NCBI RefSeq assembly: GCF_036699995.1
Contig: NZ_CP144906.1
Coordinates: forward strand, 4,475,001-4,539,000
Direction: 5' to 3'
Source of the DNA: Clostridium beijerinckii
Lineage (GTDB): Bacteria; Bacillota; Clostridia; Clostridiales; Clostridiaceae
Length of the DNA: 64,000 nucleotides
Both the position numbers and the translations under genes were made by a program. The notes under the pieces were generated by a model that had not been told where the DNA came from, did no database searches, and was given only the letters and a program-made list of their open reading frames with translations. Below are positions 1-9,895 of this stretch, in pieces. Position 1 is the first letter of the stretch. Each line of letters starts with the position of its first letter.

Positions 1-38
1 ATTGTGAAATGTGCATTGTGAATTGCCATATATATTAC
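1..38. repeat. Partial MITE-like repeat (family 2), cut by window edge
   Basis: These bases match the GTGAAATGTGCATTGTGAATTGC end of the ~100 bp AT-rich repeat seen complete at 41319-41427 and 53798-53904. Only one end is visible because the window begins inside it. Confidence 0.6.
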
Positions 39-40
39 AA

Positions 41-835
41 TCACTCAAAAGACCACTCAGATATTATAGTTTCTCCTTCTCCTAAAGTAATATCACCGTC
101 ACTAAGCCAGAAAATAGCATCATCCCTATGTCTATTATCTGTAGAATCATCCTCATCATACACTTCTATAATACTCTCATTTTTCTTTTTATTTACTTTT
201 CTCTTCTTACCTACATCTTTTTTAACTTCAAAAATTACTGGAGAATTATTATGTTGATCAATCTCATCCTTCTTTACTTCCGTCACATTACTATTGTTAT
301 CAAATTCATTTTCACTATTTAGTTTTGGATTATCTACTTTTAAAAGTGGTATCTCATCATTCTTATTTTCTTTAACATCTACTTTTCCTTGTATATTAGT
401 CTCATCTTTAGACCTTACTTCTGTCTCCTTATTTTTATCCATATCAGTCTTTTCTAAAATTCCTATTTCATTTTCTTTTTTTACAATTTCAGATTTTTCC
501 TTGACTTTGATATTTTGATGCTTTGCAAAATTTTTCACCTTGTATATATTATTATCTACGATTTCGATCATTTCTAAATTCACTAGAACGTCTAACGCAG
601 CTTTTACTTCACTTATCTCTCTATTAAATTCTATTGATAAGGTCTCTACTGTGTATGGAATATTTCTTGACATATATAATTCTCCCTCTTGATTTACCTT
701 TCCAGCTAAAACAACCATCCTGTTCCAAACATAGTGAATAAGATCTCTATTAGACATTCTATCTATTATTTTAAATTTTGTGTCATCATACATATCTATT
801 CTGAATCTCACATATCTTCTCTCTCTCATATTCAT
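41..835 (-). CDS. Phage replisome organizer-like (DnaD-type N-terminal) protein
   Basis: About 264 aa. The first ~110 residues (RERRYVRFRIDMYDD, then a helical block ending FAKHQNIKVKEK) resemble the N-terminal winged-helix domain of phage replisome organizers, related to the DnaD/RepA family. The rest is a long, charged, low-complexity tail rich in Lys, Glu, Asn and Asp, ending in an acidic WLSDGD stretch. No DnaD C-terminal domain is evident. I chose ATG 835 because AAAGGGA lies just upstream; a TTG at 838 is the alternative. No other phage genes lie to the right, so it may be a domesticated or chromosomal paralogue. The family match is from recall of motif style and the role is inferred. 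Confidence 0.6.
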   Translation of the reverse strand: MNMRERRYVRFRIDMYDDTKFKIIDRMSNRDLIHYVWNRMVVLAGKVNQEGELYMSRNIPYTVETLSIEFNREISEVKAALDVLVNLEMIEIVDNNIYKVKNFAKHQNIKVKEKSEIVKKENEIGILEKTDMDKNKETEVRSKDETNIQGKVDVKENKNDEIPLLKVDNPKLNSENEFDNNSNVTEVKKDEIDQHNNSPVIFEVKKDVGKKRKVNKKKNESIIEVYDEDDSTDNRHRDDAIFWLSDGDITLGEGETIISEWSFE

Positions 836-930
836 CAATCCCTTTCATATTTACATCTTATCGAGTTAATCCAAAAAAGGTTCTTACACTCAAAAAAAAG
901 TTACTGATTGCAGAAATGTTCCGTATTGCA

Positions 931-969
931 GCATAGCTGCTCTTTTCAGTAGTGCATAGCTGCTCTTTT
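931..969. repeat. Short direct repeat, 16 bp x 2
   Basis: GCATAGCTGCTCTTTT occurs at 931-946 and again at 954-969. The surrounding 836-1095 interval has no gene. Similar 'upstream of AGTGCATAGCTGC' junk recurs elsewhere in the window, so this looks like decayed repeat DNA. Confidence 0.6.
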
Positions 970-1095
970 TATCGGTGCACATTTATCCTTCCAATTAATA
1001 TATACGCAAAAAAAGAAATATATAAAGGGTTCTAACAAATTTTTTTATCAAAATTATAATTTTCTAACTAAGTTATGCGTAATTATTTAGACAGC

Positions 1096-1126
1096 AAAAA
1101 AGCTCAGTTACCAAAAACTGAGCTTT
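1096..1126 (-). terminator. Rho-independent terminator after the small membrane protein
   Basis: The perfect 11-bp stem AAAGCTCAGTT / AACTGAGCTTT (1099-1109 and 1116-1126) is followed on the minus strand by a run of six T. It lies 13 bp past the stop codon of the gene at 1139-1429. Confidence 0.85.
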
Positions 1127-1138
1127 AATATAAAAATA

Positions 1139-1429
1139 TTATTTTTCTTTTTTGTCTACATCTTCATATTCGACATCAATAATTTCTCCAGTTGTATAGT
1201 CATCTACAGGAGTGCTGTAGACTTCCTTATCTCTATCATTATTATAATAGTTATTTAAATTCTTCTTTCTCTTTTTTTCTTTAAAAAATCCCACTATCTT
1301 CATAACAATATATATTATTACTCCTGCTATCAGAAGCCATGGAAGAATATGTAGAATTAATGATCCTACTAAAAATATTATACAAATTGTTCCTATAATA
1401 TACATATATCTTTTAAATTCTCTGTTCAT
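1139..1429 (-). CDS. Small membrane protein of unknown function
   Basis: About 96 aa. The N-terminal half holds one long or two close hydrophobic segments (around residues 9-47). A basic KEKKRKKN stretch follows, and then an acidic tail with EIIDVEYEDVD near the C-terminus. This tail is a pattern common in small clostridial membrane proteins with a cytoplasmic tail. The start is ATG 1429, because AGAGG is ~9 nt upstream; a TTG at 1438 would add three residues. The gene stands alone between a terminator and 36-bp tandem repeats. I do not recognise a named family. Confidence 0.6.
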   Translation of the reverse strand: MNREFKRYMYIIGTICIIFLVGSLILHILPWLLIAGVIIYIVMKIVGFFKEKKRKKNLNNYYNNDRDKEVYSTPVDDYTTGEIIDVEYEDVDKKEK

Positions 1430-1541
1430 TACACTCAACCTCTATATTACTTAGTTTCTCATTTAGTTAAAAGCATATCTTAAGTATACCTTATGAATAT
1501 AAAATTTACAACGTACATAACAAAATCGCAGTCGACTTTGG

Positions 1542-1614
1542 TTAAGTTCCGTATTGTGCTTCGCACTCTTTTCATATTTTAAGTTCCGTATTGTGCTTCG
1601 CACTCTTTTCATAT
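1542..1614. repeat. Tandem 36-bp direct repeat
   Basis: Two identical 36-bp units (1542-1577 and 1579-1614), each beginning TTAAGTTCCGTATTGTGCTT and ending CTTTTCATAT, are separated by one base. Each contains the short palindrome GTGCTTCGCAC. They sit just downstream of the CPBP protease gene. Confidence 0.9.
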
Positions 1615-1634
1615 GTGTAGATTTTTTACGTATT

Positions 1635-2552
1635 TTATGCTCTATACGGTATGAATTTATATGTCATTAAAATTGTTACTATAAGCAATGCTGTAACAAC
1701 TATTCCTCCTTCTGGTCCAAAGCTTCCTCCATTAACTATATTTGAATTAATAGTTCTTATGGTATACATAGAATCTGTAACATTTCCACTTACCAAGAAT
1801 CCAAAAATGTCACCCTGAAAATAATTCCAAGTTATATGATAACCTATGCACATCCATATATTTTTAGTCTTTATGAATAAATATCCCATAAAAATCCCAA
1901 ATAAAAACAAGTTAATATATGCAAGTAAGCTGATTCCATGATTTAAAGAATGCATCAGCGAGAATATTACTGCTGATCCTAAAATAGGTATCCATGATAT
2001 TTTAGTTTGTTTCAAAACAGTCATACAATACCCTCTAGCAAAAAGTTCTTCATTAATCCCAACAAAGATAAAAACAATAAGCTGCAAAAACAATGCTCTT
2101 GAAAAGTTTGGACTATTTAAACTATTCACTAGTTCAACTGATTTAGTACATAACAATATAATTGCAACTATAGTAAATGATATTGCGCCAAATAATAAGC
2201 CATAAAATAAATCTTTCCAGCCTCTTTTTATATTTATTAATCCAATATCTTTAACTTTTTTTCTATCTAGAACCTTCCAAAATAAAATTACAAAGAATAT
2301 CATTAGTATACATTGTATTAAATTTAAAAATGCTCCTGGAAAAGAAGACATACTTAAAAGTTGTTCCGTAATATATCTTATTCCCTCGTCTCGCTTTGAA
2401 AGTAATTCTGGATTACTCATAAAGACAAATGTACTATATATGTTACCGAAGACAACTGATATTATAGTAGTAGATACAAAGAAACATAAGAAAACAAGTA
2501 TTATCTTCCAACCAGGTCTTACTTGCTTACTATCATTACTAAAGATTTTCAT
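1635..2552 (-). CDS. CPBP-family (CAAX-like) intramembrane metalloprotease
   Basis: About 305 aa with seven or eight predicted membrane segments. The family's zinc/glutamate motifs are visible in order. NEELFARGY (the EExxxR motif, about residue 167) is followed by FSLMHSLNH with the first histidine, and then HITWNYFQG with the second histidine and Asn. CPBP proteins cleave membrane substrates or act in bacteriocin self-immunity; the substrate here cannot be told. The start is ATG 2552 because GGAGG lies 6 nt upstream; the ATG two codons earlier overlaps the ribosome binding site. It is transcribed alone, with no bacteriocin gene next to it. Confidence 0.85.
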   Translation of the reverse strand: MKIFSNDSKQVRPGWKIILVFLCFFVSTTIISVVFGNIYSTFVFMSNPELLSKRDEGIRYITEQLLSMSSFPGAFLNLIQCILMIFFVILFWKVLDRKKVKDIGLINIKRGWKDLFYGLLFGAISFTIVAIILLCTKSVELVNSLNSPNFSRALFLQLIVFIFVGINEELFARGYCMTVLKQTKISWIPILGSAVIFSLMHSLNHGISLLAYINLFLFGIFMGYLFIKTKNIWMCIGYHITWNYFQGDIFGFLVSGNVTDSMYTIRTINSNIVNGGSFGPEGGIVVTALLIVTILMTYKFIPYRA

Positions 2553-2558
2553 TAACAT

Positions 2559-3000
2559 CCTCCAATCAATTTCTCTTTTACAATTTTATTCTCTTTTAAA
2601 ATATATATTTCTAAATCAACCCTTTTTCATAATTTATCCCTCAATGAGCATAATGTCCGCAGATTTAGTTTTAATATACATTCCTAGAGAGTAGAAAAAT
2701 AGCTACCTCTATATTATATATATCTACTTAATATAAATTCATAAAGATATTCTTAATTATTAATTAAAATATCTATTTTATGCGAATCTATACTAAGTGT
2801 GGCGTTACTTTCCTAATATATGTGTTGCAATTCACAATTACAGCTAAGACTCTTGCAATATTTTTATAATTATGATGAAATATTATTTTTGCAATATATA
2901 TACCATTTATAAACATGTTGGTCATAAAAACATTCTTCATAGAATCCAAGTACTTGCTTATTGTTATCTACTATTTCTAAATTAAAAATCTAATTTTCCC
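2559..3000. other. Gene-free interval with one MITE-like repeat
   Basis: This AT-rich stretch lies between the CPBP gene and the gltD terminator. It holds the family 2 repeat at 2815-2900 and nothing else that I can support. Confidence 0.6.
2815..2900. repeat. MITE-like repeat (family 2)
   Basis: Terminal inverted repeats read TATATGTGTTGCAA at the left and TTTTTGCAATATATA at the right. The interior resembles the copies at 12092, 41319, 47132 and 53798. No coding capacity. Confidence 0.65.
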
Positions 3001-3001
3001 T

Positions 3002-3046
3002 AAAAAAATAAGAGTGATACTTCTAAATACTTAGAATATCACTCCT
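3002..3046 (-). terminator. Terminator of the gltB-gltD operon
   Basis: The stem GAGTGATATTCTAA pairs imperfectly with TTAGAAGTATCACTC (3012-3044), followed on the minus strand by TTATTTTTTTA. It starts about 14 bp past the gltD stop. Confidence 0.85.
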
Positions 3047-3057
3047 ATTTCAATATG

Positions 3058-4530
3058 CTATTTTCTTAAGAATTCATTAACAGATATTCCTGCTCTTATT
3101 CCTTCATTTATAGCTGTAACAACCAATGATTGTCCACGTCTAGCATCACCTGTTGAAAATACTTTGTGTACATTAGTTTTAAAATCTTTTTCATTTGCTT
3201 TTATGTTGCTTCTTACATCTGATTCAACCCCAAAAGCTTCTTTAATGTAATTTTGTGAACCTGTGAAGCCCATTGCAAGCAATACAAGTTCGGCTTGATA
3301 AGTTTTTTCTGATCCTTCAACTGGCACTGGACCAAATCTTCCATTTTCGTCTTTCTTCCATTCAACTTTTACAGTATCAACACTTTCAAGATTTCCATCT
3401 TTATCTGCATTAAGACCAGTAACTGTAGTTAAATATTCTCTTGGATCCTTACCATAAAGGTCTATAAATTCTTCTTGTCCATAATCAACCTTAAGAACTT
3501 TAGGCCACTCTGGCCATGGATTATTAGCTCCTCTTTCTTTAAGAGGTTCACCCATTATTTCAAATTGAACTAATGATTTACATCCATGTCTAAGTGAAGT
3601 TCCAACGCAGTCTGTACCTGTATCCCCACCACCAATTACAATTACATTTTTATCTTGTGCTGAAATATAATTATTATCATCATGATTTGAGTCTAGAAGA
3701 CTTTTTGTATTAGCTTTTAAGAAATCTACTGCAAAATGTACGCCTTTAACTTTATCTCTACCTTTTGCTACAAGATCCCTAGGCTCAGATGCACCAGTTG
3801 CAAGTACTACAGCATCATATTCATCTAATATTTCATTTGCATCATAATTTTCACCAATATTGGCGTTAGTTACAAACCTAATACCTTCCTCAGCCATAAG
3901 ATTTATTCTTCTTAATATAACTTCTTTATCAAGCTTCATATTTGGAATACCATACATTAATAATCCACCTGGTCTATCACTTCTTTCAAAAACAGTAACT
4001 TTATGACCACATTTATTTAATGTATCTGCTGCTGCAAGTCCTGCTGGGCCTGATCCTATTACAGCAACTTTCTTTCCAGTTCTCTTAACTGGAGGATTAG
4101 CTTTAACTATTCCATTTTTAAAAGCAGTATCAATTATAGCTCTTTCATTTTCCTTTATAGTAACTGAAGGCCCATTTAACCCTGCTGTACATCCAGCTTC
4201 GCATGGAGCTGGACATACTCTTCCTGTAAATTCTGGGAATGGGTTAGTTTTATTTAATCTTTCATAAGCTAAATCCCATTTTCCTCTGTACACTAAATCA
4301 TTCCATTCAGGAATTAGGTTATGAAGCGGACAACCAGATACCATACCTGAAAATAATACTCCTGATTGGCAGAATGGAACACCACAGTCCATACACCTTG
4401 CACCTTGAATGCTTTGCTTTTCTGCTGGAAGACTTAAATGAAATTCTTTATAGTCTTTTATTCTTTCTTTAGGTTCTCTATTTTTACCTACTTCTCTATC
4501 ATACTCTAAAAATCCCGTTGGTTTACCCAT
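3058..4530 (-). CDS. gltD: Glutamate synthase (NADPH) small subunit
   Basis: 490 aa, the usual length. It supplies electrons from NAD(P)H via FAD and two [4Fe-4S] clusters to the large subunit, which converts glutamine and 2-oxoglutarate to two glutamates. Visible features are the N-terminal ferredoxin-like cysteines CMDCGVPFCQSG and CPAPCEAGC, the FAD-binding GSGPAGLAAADTL (about residue 158) and the NADPH-binding GGGDTGTDC (about residue 300). The C-terminus has the GDARRGQSLVVTAI FAD motif. AGGAGG precedes the ATG, and the gene begins 13 bp after gltB stops, so the two are translated from one message. In some clostridial papers the pair is called gltA/gltB. Confidence 0.96.
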   Translation of the reverse strand: MGKPTGFLEYDREVGKNREPKERIKDYKEFHLSLPAEKQSIQGARCMDCGVPFCQSGVLFSGMVSGCPLHNLIPEWNDLVYRGKWDLAYERLNKTNPFPEFTGRVCPAPCEAGCTAGLNGPSVTIKENERAIIDTAFKNGIVKANPPVKRTGKKVAVIGSGPAGLAAADTLNKCGHKVTVFERSDRPGGLLMYGIPNMKLDKEVILRRINLMAEEGIRFVTNANIGENYDANEILDEYDAVVLATGASEPRDLVAKGRDKVKGVHFAVDFLKANTKSLLDSNHDDNNYISAQDKNVIVIGGGDTGTDCVGTSLRHGCKSLVQFEIMGEPLKERGANNPWPEWPKVLKVDYGQEEFIDLYGKDPREYLTTVTGLNADKDGNLESVDTVKVEWKKDENGRFGPVPVEGSEKTYQAELVLLAMGFTGSQNYIKEAFGVESDVRSNIKANEKDFKTNVHKVFSTGDARRGQSLVVTAINEGIRAGISVNEFLRK

Positions 4531-4543
4531 TTTTCTAACCCTC

Positions 4544-7500
4544 CTAATTTCCTTTAATTTCTTGGAAAGTTTTAATTAATGCTTCATCCTCATCACATCC
4601 AAGATTCTTATGCTTTTCAACAGTTTCCAATACTCTCTTATAATCCTTTGGAATTATTTTGTGGAATTTAGATTTTTCTGTCTCAAAGTTGTATAATATT
4701 TTATTTCCTTTAGGAGAGCCCGTAACTTTTACATGTTCTTCAATTAAGTTCTTTAATTCTTCTTCATCTTCTAAGCTTAACTCTTCTAATAGAATCATTT
4801 CTTCATTTAAGTTTATTCTAAAGTTTGGATCTTCTTCATAAATGTAAGCAATTCCGCCACTCATACCAGCAGCAAAGTTAATTCCTGTTTTACCTAAAAC
4901 AACAACCTTACCACCTGTCATGTACTCTAATCCGTGAGCTCCAACTCCTTCAACAACAGCAGTCGCTCCTGAATTTCTAACGCAGAATCTTTCACCTGCA
5001 ATACCATTTATAAATACTTTTCCTGAAGTTGCACCATATAAAGCAACATTTCCAATCAAGATATTATCTTCTGCTACAAATGTTGATTTCTTTGGAGGAT
5101 ATACTATAATCTTACCACCTGATAATCCCTTACCTAAGTAATCATTAGCATCTCCTTCAACTTCAAATGTTAATCCACTTGGAATGAATGAACCAAAACT
5201 TTGACCTGCAGCTCCATTACACTTAATAGTAATAGTATCTTCTGGCAATCCATCAGAACCATTTACTCTTGTTATTTCAGATCCAAGAATAGTTCCAAGT
5301 GTTCTATCAGTATTAGTTATATCAATTTCAAAGTTTACTTTTTCTTTCTTTTCTATAGCGTCTTTAAATTGGCTTAAGAATACTTTTTGATCTAGCACTC
5401 TTTCTAATTTAAAGTCGTATTTCTTAGTTTCATCAAACTTAACAACTTTTCCTTTATACTTATCTGGAGTGTAAAGTATTGAGCTTAAATCAACATTCTT
5501 AGCTTTCCAGCCATGAATATTTTCTCTCTGCTTAAGTTTGTCTACTCTACCAACCATCTCATCAATATTTCTAAATCCAAGACTTGCCATAATTTCTCTT
5601 AGTTCTTGAGCTATAAAGTACATAAAGTTAACTACATATTCTGGTTTTCCTTTAAATCTCTTTCTAAGCTCTTCATTTTGAGTTGCAACTCCAACTGGAC
5701 AAGTATCTAGATTACAAACTCTCATCATAACACAACCTAAAGTTACTAATGGTGCAGTTGCAAATCCAAATTCTTCTGCTCCAAGAAGGGCAGCTATAGC
5801 AACATCACGTCCACTCATAAGTTTACCATCTACTTCTACTCTAACTCTTTCTCTTAAATCGTTAAGAAGTAATGTTTGGTGAGCTTCAGCTAGTCCAAGT
5901 TCCCATGGAAGTCCGGCATTTTTGATTGAGTTTTTAGGTGATGCACCTGTTCCTCCATCATACCCTGAAATTAATATTACTTCTGCTCCACCTTTAGCAA
6001 CACCAGCTGCAACAGTTCCAACTCCACATTCTGAAACTAACTTAACAGATACTCTAGCTCCAGTGTTTGAATTCTTTAAGTCATATATTAATTGAGCTAA
6101 ATCTTCTATTGAGTAAATATCATGATGAGGTGGTGGTGATATAAGACCAACCCCTGTAGTTGAATGTCTAGTTTTAGCAATCCATGGGTAAACCTTAGTC
6201 CCAGGTAATTGACCACCTTCACCAGGTTTTGCTCCTTGTGCTAGTTTTATTTGAAGTTCATCTGCATTTACTAAATACTCTGAAGTTACTCCAAATCTAC
6301 CAGATGCAATTTGCTTTATTGAGGATCTTCTTGAATCCCCATTTGCGTCTTTAATCCATCTATCCTTATCTTCTCCACCTTCACCAGTGTTAGACTTACC
6401 GCCAATTCTGTTCATAGCAATAGCAAGTGCTTCATGAGCTTCTTTAGAAATTGATCCATAAGACATTGCTCCTGTCTTAAATCTCTTAACAATTTCTGAA
6501 ACTGGCTCAACTTCTTCAAGTGGAATTGCCTTAGAATTATAGTTAAATTCTAATAATCCTCTTAAAGTGATTTCAGCTTTTTCATCATCAATTAAAGAAG
6601 TATATTCTTTAAATAATTCATAATTAGATGTTTTAGTAGCTTCTTGAAGTTTGTGAATAGTTAGTGGATTATATAAATGCTCTTCTCCACTATCTTCTCC
6701 TGATCTAAGTTTTTCATATCCTGGAGAATCTAGTGAAAAGTCTGCTGCATAAGTTTTTTCTTTAAATCCATTTCTGTGGTTTATCTCTGCTTCTTTTTGA
6801 ATTTCAGCAAGTCCTATTCCATCAATTCTGCTTATAGTATTAGTAAAGTATTTATCAATAACTTCTTTTCCAATTCCTATAGCTTCAAAAATTTGTGCTC
6901 CTTGATAAGATTGTATTGTTGAAATACCCATTTTTGAAAGTATTTTAATTATACCTTTAAGCACTGCTTTATTATAATTATAAACAGCTTTATCATAATC
7001 TAAATCAAGTAATCCTTCTTCAATTAATCCTCTTAAGCTTTCATAAGCCATATATGGATTTATAGCAGAAGCACCAAATCCAAGTAATGTCGCAAAATGG
7101 TGAACTTCTCTAGGTTCTCCACTTTCAAGTATTAGCCCAACTGAAGTTCTTGTCCCTTTTTTAACTAGATATTGATGAAGCGCTGATACTGCAAGCAATG
7201 ATGGAATTGGAACTTTTACATCACTTATATTTCTATCAGATAATATAAATATAGTATATCCCTTTTCATAGGCATCTTGTGCTTTTTCAAACATTTCATT
7301 TAATGCTTCCTCTAAAGAGCCACCTTTATCAAATACGATATCAATTACTTTTGATTTTAAGTTTCCTTTATTATAAGCTTTTATTTTAGCTAATTCTTCA
7401 TCCTTGATTATTGGTGAATCAAGTTTAATTAACTCACAATTTGATGCTTTATCTTCTAATATATTACCCTCTGGTCCAAGATAAACATTAGAAGCTGTAA

Positions 7501-9121
7501 CTATTTCTTCTCTAATAGCATCAATAGGAGGATTAGTAACTTGTGCAAATAACTGCTTGAAGTAATTAAATAACGGTTGAGAATTCTTCGATAATACTGC
7601 TAAAGGAACATCTACACCCATAGCTGCTAATGGTTCAGCTCCAGTTTCAGCCATTGGAAGCATTGTTGTTTTTACTTCCTCGTAAGTGTATCCGAAAGCT
7701 TTTTCTAATTTCTTTCTAGTTTCCTTATCATATTCAATCTTGAACTTCTTGCTTTCATTCATTTTATCTAATGTAATTAGATTTTCTTTTAACCATTCTT
7801 CATAAGGATATTGATTAGCATAAGCATTTTTCAATTCTTCGTCATCTATAACTTCTTTCTTAACTGTATCTACAAGTAGCATTCTACCTGGCATTAATCT
7901 ATCTTTCTTTTCAACAATTTCAGCTGGTATATCTAATGCACCAACTTCTGAAGAAAGAATAAGTCTTCTATCTTTAGTTATATAATATCTTGATGGTCTT
8001 AAACCATTTCTATCTAAAACTGCACCAACTTTTTCGCCATCTGTAAATACGATAGCTGCTGGACCATCCCATGGTTCCATTAGTGTAGCATTATATTCAT
8101 AAAAAGCTTTCATTTCTTTACTCATAGTTTTACTCTTATACCATGGTTCTGGAATTGCCATCATAATGGCTCTAGTTAAATCCATTCCATTCATATATAA
8201 GAATTCTAAATTGTTATCAAATATTGCAGAGTCTGATCCTTCTTTATTTATAATAGGTAGCACTCTGTTTAAATCTTTTCCAAGTGCTCTAGATTTAACA
8301 TTTGTTTCTCTAGAATAAACCTTATTAACATTTCCACGAAGTGTATTAATTTCACCATTGTGAATCATAAATCTATTAGGATGAGCTCTTTCCCAACTTG
8401 GGAATGTATTAGTACTGTATCTTGAATGTACTAATGCCAAAGATGTTTCAACTCTTTCATCTTCTAAATCTTTATAAAATTCTCTAAGCTGTGTAGATAG
8501 TAACATTCCTTTATATACTATTGTCTTTGATGAAAAAGACGCTATGTAGAAAGTTTCATTAAGGAACTTGCTTATCCATCCTGCTCTTTTTTCTATATTT
8601 CTTCTAACAATATATAAATTTCTTTCGAAATCTTTTCCTGGTTTTATTCCATTTGGCCTTCTTACAAAAGCTTGCATTATTGCAGGCATTGCTTCTAGCG
8701 ATGCTTTTCCAAGTATTGAAGGGTTTGTTTGAACTTCTCTCCACCCAATTAGTTCAAGTCCTTCTTCCTTTGATATATCTTCAAAAAGGCTCATAGCTTC
8801 TTTTCTTGCCTTTTCTTCTTGTGGTAAAAATACCATAGCAACAGCGTAATCCCCTTCGTTTCCGAGAGTCATACCTTTTGATTTCAATTCTTCCTGAAAG
8901 AACTTATGTGGTATATTAAATAATATTCCTGCTCCATCTCCTGTATGTTCATCAGCGCCTGTACCACCTCTGTGCTCTAGCTTTTCTAGGATAGTTAAAC
9001 AATCTGATAATATTTCATGAGATTTCTCACCATCAATGTTTACTATAGTCCCAATTCCACAAGCATCATGTTCAAAACATGGATTATATAACCCCTGTGC
9101 ATTCGGATTATTTCTTTCCAT
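4544..9121 (-). CDS. gltB: Glutamate synthase large subunit
   Basis: 1525 aa from ATG 9121, which has AAGGGGG 7 nt upstream; an upstream in-frame ATG at 9154 lacks this. Cytoplasmic GOGAT large subunit. The class II glutamine amidotransferase domain is N-terminal and its catalytic cysteine lies in HDACGIG, preceded by a short propeptide that is normally removed. The central and FMN-binding synthase domains follow. The [3Fe-4S] cysteines [12 protein letters not shown] are near residue 1140 and the C-terminal GXGXG beta-helix contains [17 protein letters not shown]. Together with glnA this forms the GS-GOGAT ammonium assimilation route. Confidence 0.97.
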   Translation of the reverse strand: MERNNPNAQGLYNPCFEHDACGIGTIVNIDGEKSHEILSDCLTILEKLEHRGGTGADEHTGDGAGILFNIPHKFFQEELKSKGMTLGNEGDYAVAMVFLPQEEKARKEAMSLFEDISKEEGLELIGWREVQTNPSILGKASLEAMPAIMQAFVRRPNGIKPGKDFERNLYIVRRNIEKRAGWISKFLNETFYIASFSSKTIVYKGMLLSTQLREFYKDLEDERVETSLALVHSRYSTNTFPSWERAHPNRFMIHNGEINTLRGNVNKVYSRETNVKSRALGKDLNRVLPIINKEGSDSAIFDNNLEFLYMNGMDLTRAIMMAIPEPWYKSKTMSKEMKAFYEYNATLMEPWDGPAAIVFTDGEKVGAVLDRNGLRPSRYYITKDRRLILSSEVGALDIPAEIVEKKDRLMPGRMLLVDTVKKEVIDDEELKNAYANQYPYEEWLKENLITLDKMNESKKFKIEYDKETRKKLEKAFGYTYEEVKTTMLPMAETGAEPLAAMGVDVPLAVLSKNSQPLFNYFKQLFAQVTNPPIDAIREEIVTASNVYLGPEGNILEDKASNCELIKLDSPIIKDEELAKIKAYNKGNLKSKVIDIVFDKGGSLEEALNEMFEKAQDAYEKGYTIFILSDRNISDVKVPIPSLLAVSALHQYLVKKGTRTSVGLILESGEPREVHHFATLLGFGASAINPYMAYESLRGLIEEGLLDLDYDKAVYNYNKAVLKGIIKILSKMGISTIQSYQGAQIFEAIGIGKEVIDKYFTNTISRIDGIGLAEIQKEAEINHRNGFKEKTYAADFSLDSPGYEKLRSGEDSGEEHLYNPLTIHKLQEATKTSNYELFKEYTSLIDDEKAEITLRGLLEFNYNSKAIPLEEVEPVSEIVKRFKTGAMSYGSISKEAHEALAIAMNRIGGKSNTGEGGEDKDRWIKDANGDSRRSSIKQIASGRFGVTSEYLVNADELQIKLAQGAKPGEGGQLPGTKVYPWIAKTRHSTTGVGLISPPPHHDIYSIEDLAQLIYDLKNSNTGARVSVKLVSECGVGTVAAGVAKGGAEVILISGYDGGTGASPKNSIKNAGLPWELGLAEAHQTLLLNDLRERVRVEVDGKLMSGRDVAIAALLGAEEFGFATAPLVTLGCVMMRVCNLDTCPVGVATQNEELRKRFKGKPEYVVNFMYFIAQELREIMASLGFRNIDEMVGRVDKLKQRENIHGWKAKNVDLSSILYTPDKYKGKVVKFDETKKYDFKLERVLDQKVFLSQFKDAIEKKEKVNFEIDITNTDRTLGTILGSEITRVNGSDGLPEDTITIKCNGAAGQSFGSFIPSGLTFEVEGDANDYLGKGLSGGKIIVYPPKKSTFVAEDNILIGNVALYGATSGKVFINGIAGERFCVRNSGATAVVEGVGAHGLEYMTGGKVVVLGKTGINFAAGMSGGIAYIYEEDPNFRINLNEEMILLEELSLEDEEELKNLIEEHVKVTGSPKGNKILYNFETEKSKFHKIIPKDYKRVLETVEKHKNLGCDEDEALIKTFQEIKGN

Positions 9122-9205
9122 TAAAATTCCCCCTTGAGATAATAATATATTCATTTGTACCTTCTTAAATATTTATCTATCAGGCACCTATTTATCCTTA
9201 AAACA

Positions 9206-9234
9206 ATCATATTGCATTTATGTGTAGCAAACAA
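9206..9234 (-). promoter_or_regulatory. Predicted sigma-A promoter of gltB
   Basis: Minus-strand -35 TTGTTT (9229-9234), a 17-bp spacer and -10 TATGAT (9206-9211). It lies about 85 bp upstream of the gltB start. The -35 sits in the 3' arm of the large hairpin at 9224-9283. Confidence 0.55.
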
Positions 9235-9283
9235 CGAGTAAATACATCCTTTTTTGAAATATAATTACTCGCGTATTTGCTAC
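9224..9283 (-). other. Large stem-loop between nitR and gltB
   Basis: Two stacked stems, GTAGCAAA/TTTGCTAC and CGAGTAA/TTACTCG, are separated by a small internal loop and closed by a ~23-nt loop. There is no T-run on either side, so it is not a simple terminator. It overlaps the gltB -35 box, so it could be a regulator site or an mRNA 3' end stabiliser for glnA-nitR. Confidence 0.5.
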
Positions 9284-9293
9284 ATTTTATAAG

Positions 9294-9854
9294 TTATTCA
9301 TTTTCACTTAATATTAAACTCGCAATATCTTTCATTCTTTTCCCAGAATCCATACTTATCTTCTGCATATATCTAAACGCTTCATTCTCCGTAAGTCCTG
9401 AAGTTTTCATGAGTTGACCCTTAGCCTTTTCGATAAGCTTTCTATCTTCCAGAGTATGTTCTAACTTTTCAACTTGATCTCTCAGCTTCTTGATTCTCTT
9501 TTTGCTTTGAAAAATTAAATTTATAGCATTAGTTAAGAGAACATTAGAGATTTTAGTACCAATACAATATATATCAGTATCTTCTTCTATAAATGATTTA
9601 TAAGGCTCATTTACGATAGCTAAAAAACTAGTTACATCTACTAGTGTTTCATAAACATCTAGTAAACTCATATCCTTGAATTTATATCCTACTAAGACTA
9701 GGTCTGGGGAATGTTGCATAACTAATCTAATTAATTCATTTCCTGAAGCACATAATGCTATGATTTCATAGCCTTCCTGCATTAGTAAACTCTTTAATTT
9801 TTTTGCTGTCTCAATATTGCTTAAAGCTATAATAATTCTTCCATCTTGAGCCAT
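9294..9854 (-). CDS. nitR: ANTAR-domain RNA-binding antiterminator, pseudo-receiver
   Basis: 186 aa from ATG 9854, preceded by AAGGTGGGG; a GTG at 9866 lies inside that ribosome binding site. The N-terminal ~125 residues have a response-regulator fold pattern, but the strand that should end in the phospho-acceptor Asp reads PDLVLVGYK, so the acceptor is missing. A coiled coil (RDQVEKLEHTLEDRK) leads to a C-terminal ANTAR domain with AKGQLMKTSG and the spaced aromatic/alanine pattern. ANTAR proteins bind RNA hexaloop hairpins and prevent termination. It begins 41 bp after glnA, so it is co-transcribed, and the glnA leader contains a fitting target. The symbol follows my memory of the solventogenic-clostridia literature. 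Confidence 0.88.
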   Translation of the reverse strand: MAQDGRIIIALSNIETAKKLKSLLMQEGYEIIALCASGNELIRLVMQHSPDLVLVGYKFKDMSLLDVYETLVDVTSFLAIVNEPYKSFIEEDTDIYCIGTKISNVLLTNAINLIFQSKKRIKKLRDQVEKLEHTLEDRKLIEKAKGQLMKTSGLTENEAFRYMQKISMDSGKRMKDIASLILSENE

Positions 9855-9895
9855 TGCAATCCCCACCTTAATTAATAATAATTGGTATTACTAAA

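Noticed and set aside
41..835. Start of a prophage at the left edge
   Set aside because: Only one phage-like gene is visible and ordinary chromosomal genes follow; the left side is outside the window.
1542..1614. CRISPR-like array
   Set aside because: Only two 36-bp units with a one-base gap, no spacers and no cas genes; it is a plain tandem duplication.
9155..9293. ANTAR hexaloop hairpin in the gltB leader
   Set aside because: AnnGnn hexamers exist, but none is flanked by a stem of five or more pairs; only the large hairpin at 9224-9283 is supported.
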